From an uncultured bacterium (GTDB lineage: Bacteria; Patescibacteriota; Saccharimonadia; Saccharimonadales; Saccharimonadaceae): 13,911 nucleotides of DNA. Location of the stretch: positions 1-13,911 of the forward strand of contig CAIOSL010000030.1 in the NCBI GenBank assembly GCA_903861015.1, in the 5' to 3' direction. Numbering within the stretch: the stretch's first letter is position 1; each line of letters opens with the position of its first letter. Below, in pieces: positions 12,650 to 13,911 of this stretch. The translations under genes and the position numbers were made by a program. The notes beneath the pieces are model-generated. The model ran no database searches. It was given only the letters and a program-made list of their open reading frames with translations, and was not told the origin of the DNA.

Positions 12650-13723
12650 CTATATAGATTCCAAAAAAGCTTCCGAGAAGTCGTCGATATCGCCGTCTAA
12701 AACCCTCTGAACATTTTTGTCTTCGTGTTTCGTCCGCGTGTCTTTGACCAAGGTATACGGATGCAAGACGTAATTGCGAATTTGCGAGCCCCAGTTGGCC
12801 GACTCGCCCGCTTGCAGATCGGCAATACCAGCCGCATGCCGTTCAAGCTGTAATTGGATTAATTTAGAGCGCAAAATTTTCATAGCCGTCTCGCGATTTT
12901 GCAACTGCGATCGTTCGTTTTGGATAGCCACCACGATCCCGGTCGGTATATGTGTAATCCGAACGGCGCTGTCGGTCGTATTGACCGATTGACCACCCTT
13001 ACCACCAGCTCGATACACATCCACTTTCAAATCATTATCTTCAACTTGCACTTCTTCGGGCGTGTCAATTTGCGGCAATACTTCAACCAAAGCAAAACTG
13101 GTCTGACGTAAATTGTCACTGTTAAATGGACTTAGTCGGACCAAGCGATGTACGCCATGTTCGGCTCGCAACCGGCCATAGGCATTGTGACCATTTATTT
13201 CAATGACACTCGATTTAATACCAGCCTCTTCGCCAGCCGATCGTTCAATAATCGTCGCCCGCATGCCAGATTTGTCCGCCCAACGCAAGTACATTCGCTC
13301 TAACATCTCGGTCCAATCCTGGGCGTCAGTACCGCCAACCCCAGCACTTAATCGCAAAATGGCATTATGGTCGTCATATTCGCCGCGATATAACAAGTCT
13401 TTTCGCAGACGCGCGAACTCGCCTTCCAGCGCTTCGACCTGCTGTTCAAACTCGGTAAACATACTGTCATCGCCCAAATTCATAAGTTCAATAATATCAA
13501 CAACCTGCGTGCGCAAAATTATCCATGGATCGATTGATGTCGTTAGGGCCGTCTGCTGCTTGATTATCGCCTGAGCATTAGTTGGATTGTTCCAAATCTC
13601 GGAACTAGATAATTGCATATTCAAATCATCCAGCTGACTCTTCTTGACATTAATATCCAAACGCAAAAAAGCCGCATCTATCTGCGACAGCAAACTTGTT
13701 ATTCGTTTCAAGAGGGGTTGCAT
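12650..13723 (-). CDS. prfB: Peptide chain release factor 2
   Basis: Class I release factor that reads UAA and UGA and triggers hydrolysis of peptidyl-tRNA. From the chosen start the product has 357 residues, near the usual 365. The stop-codon recognition motif SPF is at 198-200 (RLSPFNSDN), which separates RF2 from RF1. The catalytic GGQ is at 243-245 (AGGKGGQSVNTTDSAVRITH), and A239 aligns with residue 246 of E. coli RF2, which is Thr in K-12 and Ala in most bacteria. The frame is open back to an ATG at 13813, but residues before MQPLLKRITSLL do not look like RF2, and a -10 box ends 9 bases before the ATG at 13723. The N-terminus is in one frame with no internal UGA, so the autoregulatory +1 frameshift of E. 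coli is absent. Confidence 0.95.
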   Translation of the reverse strand: MQPLLKRITSLLSQIDAAFLRLDINVKKSQLDDLNMQLSSSEIWNNPTNAQAIIKQQTALTTSIDPWIILRTQVVDIIELMNLGDDSMFTEFEQQVEALEGEFARLRKDLLYRGEYDDHNAILRLSAGVGGTDAQDWTEMLERMYLRWADKSGMRATIIERSAGEEAGIKSSVIEINGHNAYGRLRAEHGVHRLVRLSPFNSDNLRQTSFALVEVLPQIDTPEEVQVEDNDLKVDVYRAGGKGGQSVNTTDSAVRITHIPTGIVVAIQNERSQLQNRETAMKILRSKLIQLQLERHAAGIADLQAGESANWGSQIRNYVLHPYTLVKDTRTKHEDKNVQRVLDGDIDDFSEAFLESI

Positions 13724-13732
13724 GACCTTTAT

Positions 13733-13741
13733 ATTATAGCA
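13733..13741 (-). promoter_or_regulatory. Extended -10 promoter of prfB
   Basis: TGcTATAAT on the minus strand ends 9 bases before the prfB ATG at 13723, predicting a leader of 2-3 bases. It supports the shorter prfB start over the ATG at 13813. No clear -35. Confidence 0.7.
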
Positions 13742-13797
13742 AACAGATGACATAAATAGATTTAAAACCAAAACGATGTTAGAATAATCAATATTGC

Positions 13798-13911
13798 TTA
13801 TGGCTGCCCACAACCCTCAAGTGCGACAGTTTCGTCTAAATACAAAGAACTGTTAGGCTCTTTTTTGTTTGTGTTTTTAGGCATATATTGTTCCATTCTT
13901 GTATTCATTAA
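13798..13911 (-). CDS. Short open frame at right edge, possibly 3' end of an upstream gene (unrecognised)
   Basis: The minus strand is open from the window edge to a TAA at 13798-13800, giving 37 residues that end in EPNSSLYLDETVALEGCGQP. In-frame ATGs lie at 13908, 13896 and 13884. It could be the tail of a gene outside the window, a tiny gene of 28-36 residues, or chance. Base use is richer in A/T and in AAA, ACA and AGA codons than in the neighbouring genes. I recognise no family; it does not resemble the cysteine-rich SecA tail that could be expected upstream of prfB. Confidence 0.3.
   Translation of the reverse strand, partial: LMNTRMEQYMPKNTNKKEPNSSLYLDETVALEGCGQP

Noticed and set aside
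13724..13813. Longer prfB reading from ATG at 13813
   Set aside because: The extra 30 residues (rich in hydrophobic residues and Cys) do not resemble RF2, and the prfB promoter lies inside them.
13800..13858. Minus-strand sequence ending in CCA (at 13801-13803) as a tRNA or tmRNA 3' end
   Set aside because: No T-loop GGTTCGA-type sequence and no pairing acceptor stem; the CCA is accidental.
13826..13870. Possible plus-strand hairpin and T-run (ACAGTT...AACTGT followed by a T-tract) as a terminator or small RNA end
   Set aside because: The stem is only 6 bases with a 16-base loop, and no plus-strand gene or strong promoter precedes it; a weak TGtTAGAAT at 13776-13784 is not enough.

Overview
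The window looks like a compact chromosome segment from a Candidate Phyla Radiation (Patescibacteria) bacterium, most likely a Saccharibacterium (TM7). The evidence is indirect: very short intergenic gaps, many ATGA and longer gene overlaps, an alpha2-type glycyl-tRNA synthetase, a RecO without zinc-finger cysteines, a TRM11-like methyltransferase, small membrane-anchored proteins of the kind common in that group, and rpmA without rplU beside it. UGA acts as a stop in at least four genes (the kinase, its regulator, ftsE and ftsX), and a UGA-reading release factor RF2 is encoded. This speaks for the standard code and against the UGA=Gly lineages Gracilibacteria and Absconditabacteria. I see no mobile elements, tRNA or rRNA genes, CRISPR arrays or phage genes, and no gene-free stretch over 300 bases.

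Left block (1-6328, all minus strand, read right to left): a YbhN/LPG-synthase-TM-like membrane protein, xseA and xseB (exonuclease VII), a membrane-anchored SAM methyltransferase, then a single-pass PsbP-like protein with its own promoter. Next is a tight operon of a soluble histidine kinase, an output-less response regulator and recO, followed by the start of glycyl-tRNA synthetase, which runs off the left edge.

Middle (6382-8382): a divergently transcribed TRM11-like methyltransferase and rpmA (L27) on the plus strand. rpmA faces a second stand-alone response regulator across a bidirectional terminator.

Right block (8425-13813, minus strand): prfB, ftsE, ftsX, a secreted coiled-coil/CHAP peptidoglycan hydrolase resembling PcsB, and an S41 carboxyl-terminal protease. 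ftsE-ftsX-hydrolase are joined by two ATGA overlaps, a complete FtsEX plus effector-hydrolase division module with an extracytoplasmic protease just downstream.

The most notable structural signal is in the promoters. Seven genes that begin transcription units (glyQS, the kinase, the PsbP-like gene, the YbhN-like gene, the TRM11-like gene, ftsE, prfB) carry a clear TATAAT/TACAAT -10 element only 6-11 bases before the ATG, so they are predicted to be leaderless or nearly so. Three minus-strand promoters share the identical 9-mer TGCTATAAT. Only rpmA, the S41 protease and the second response regulator have a longer leader with a Shine-Dalgarno-like sequence.
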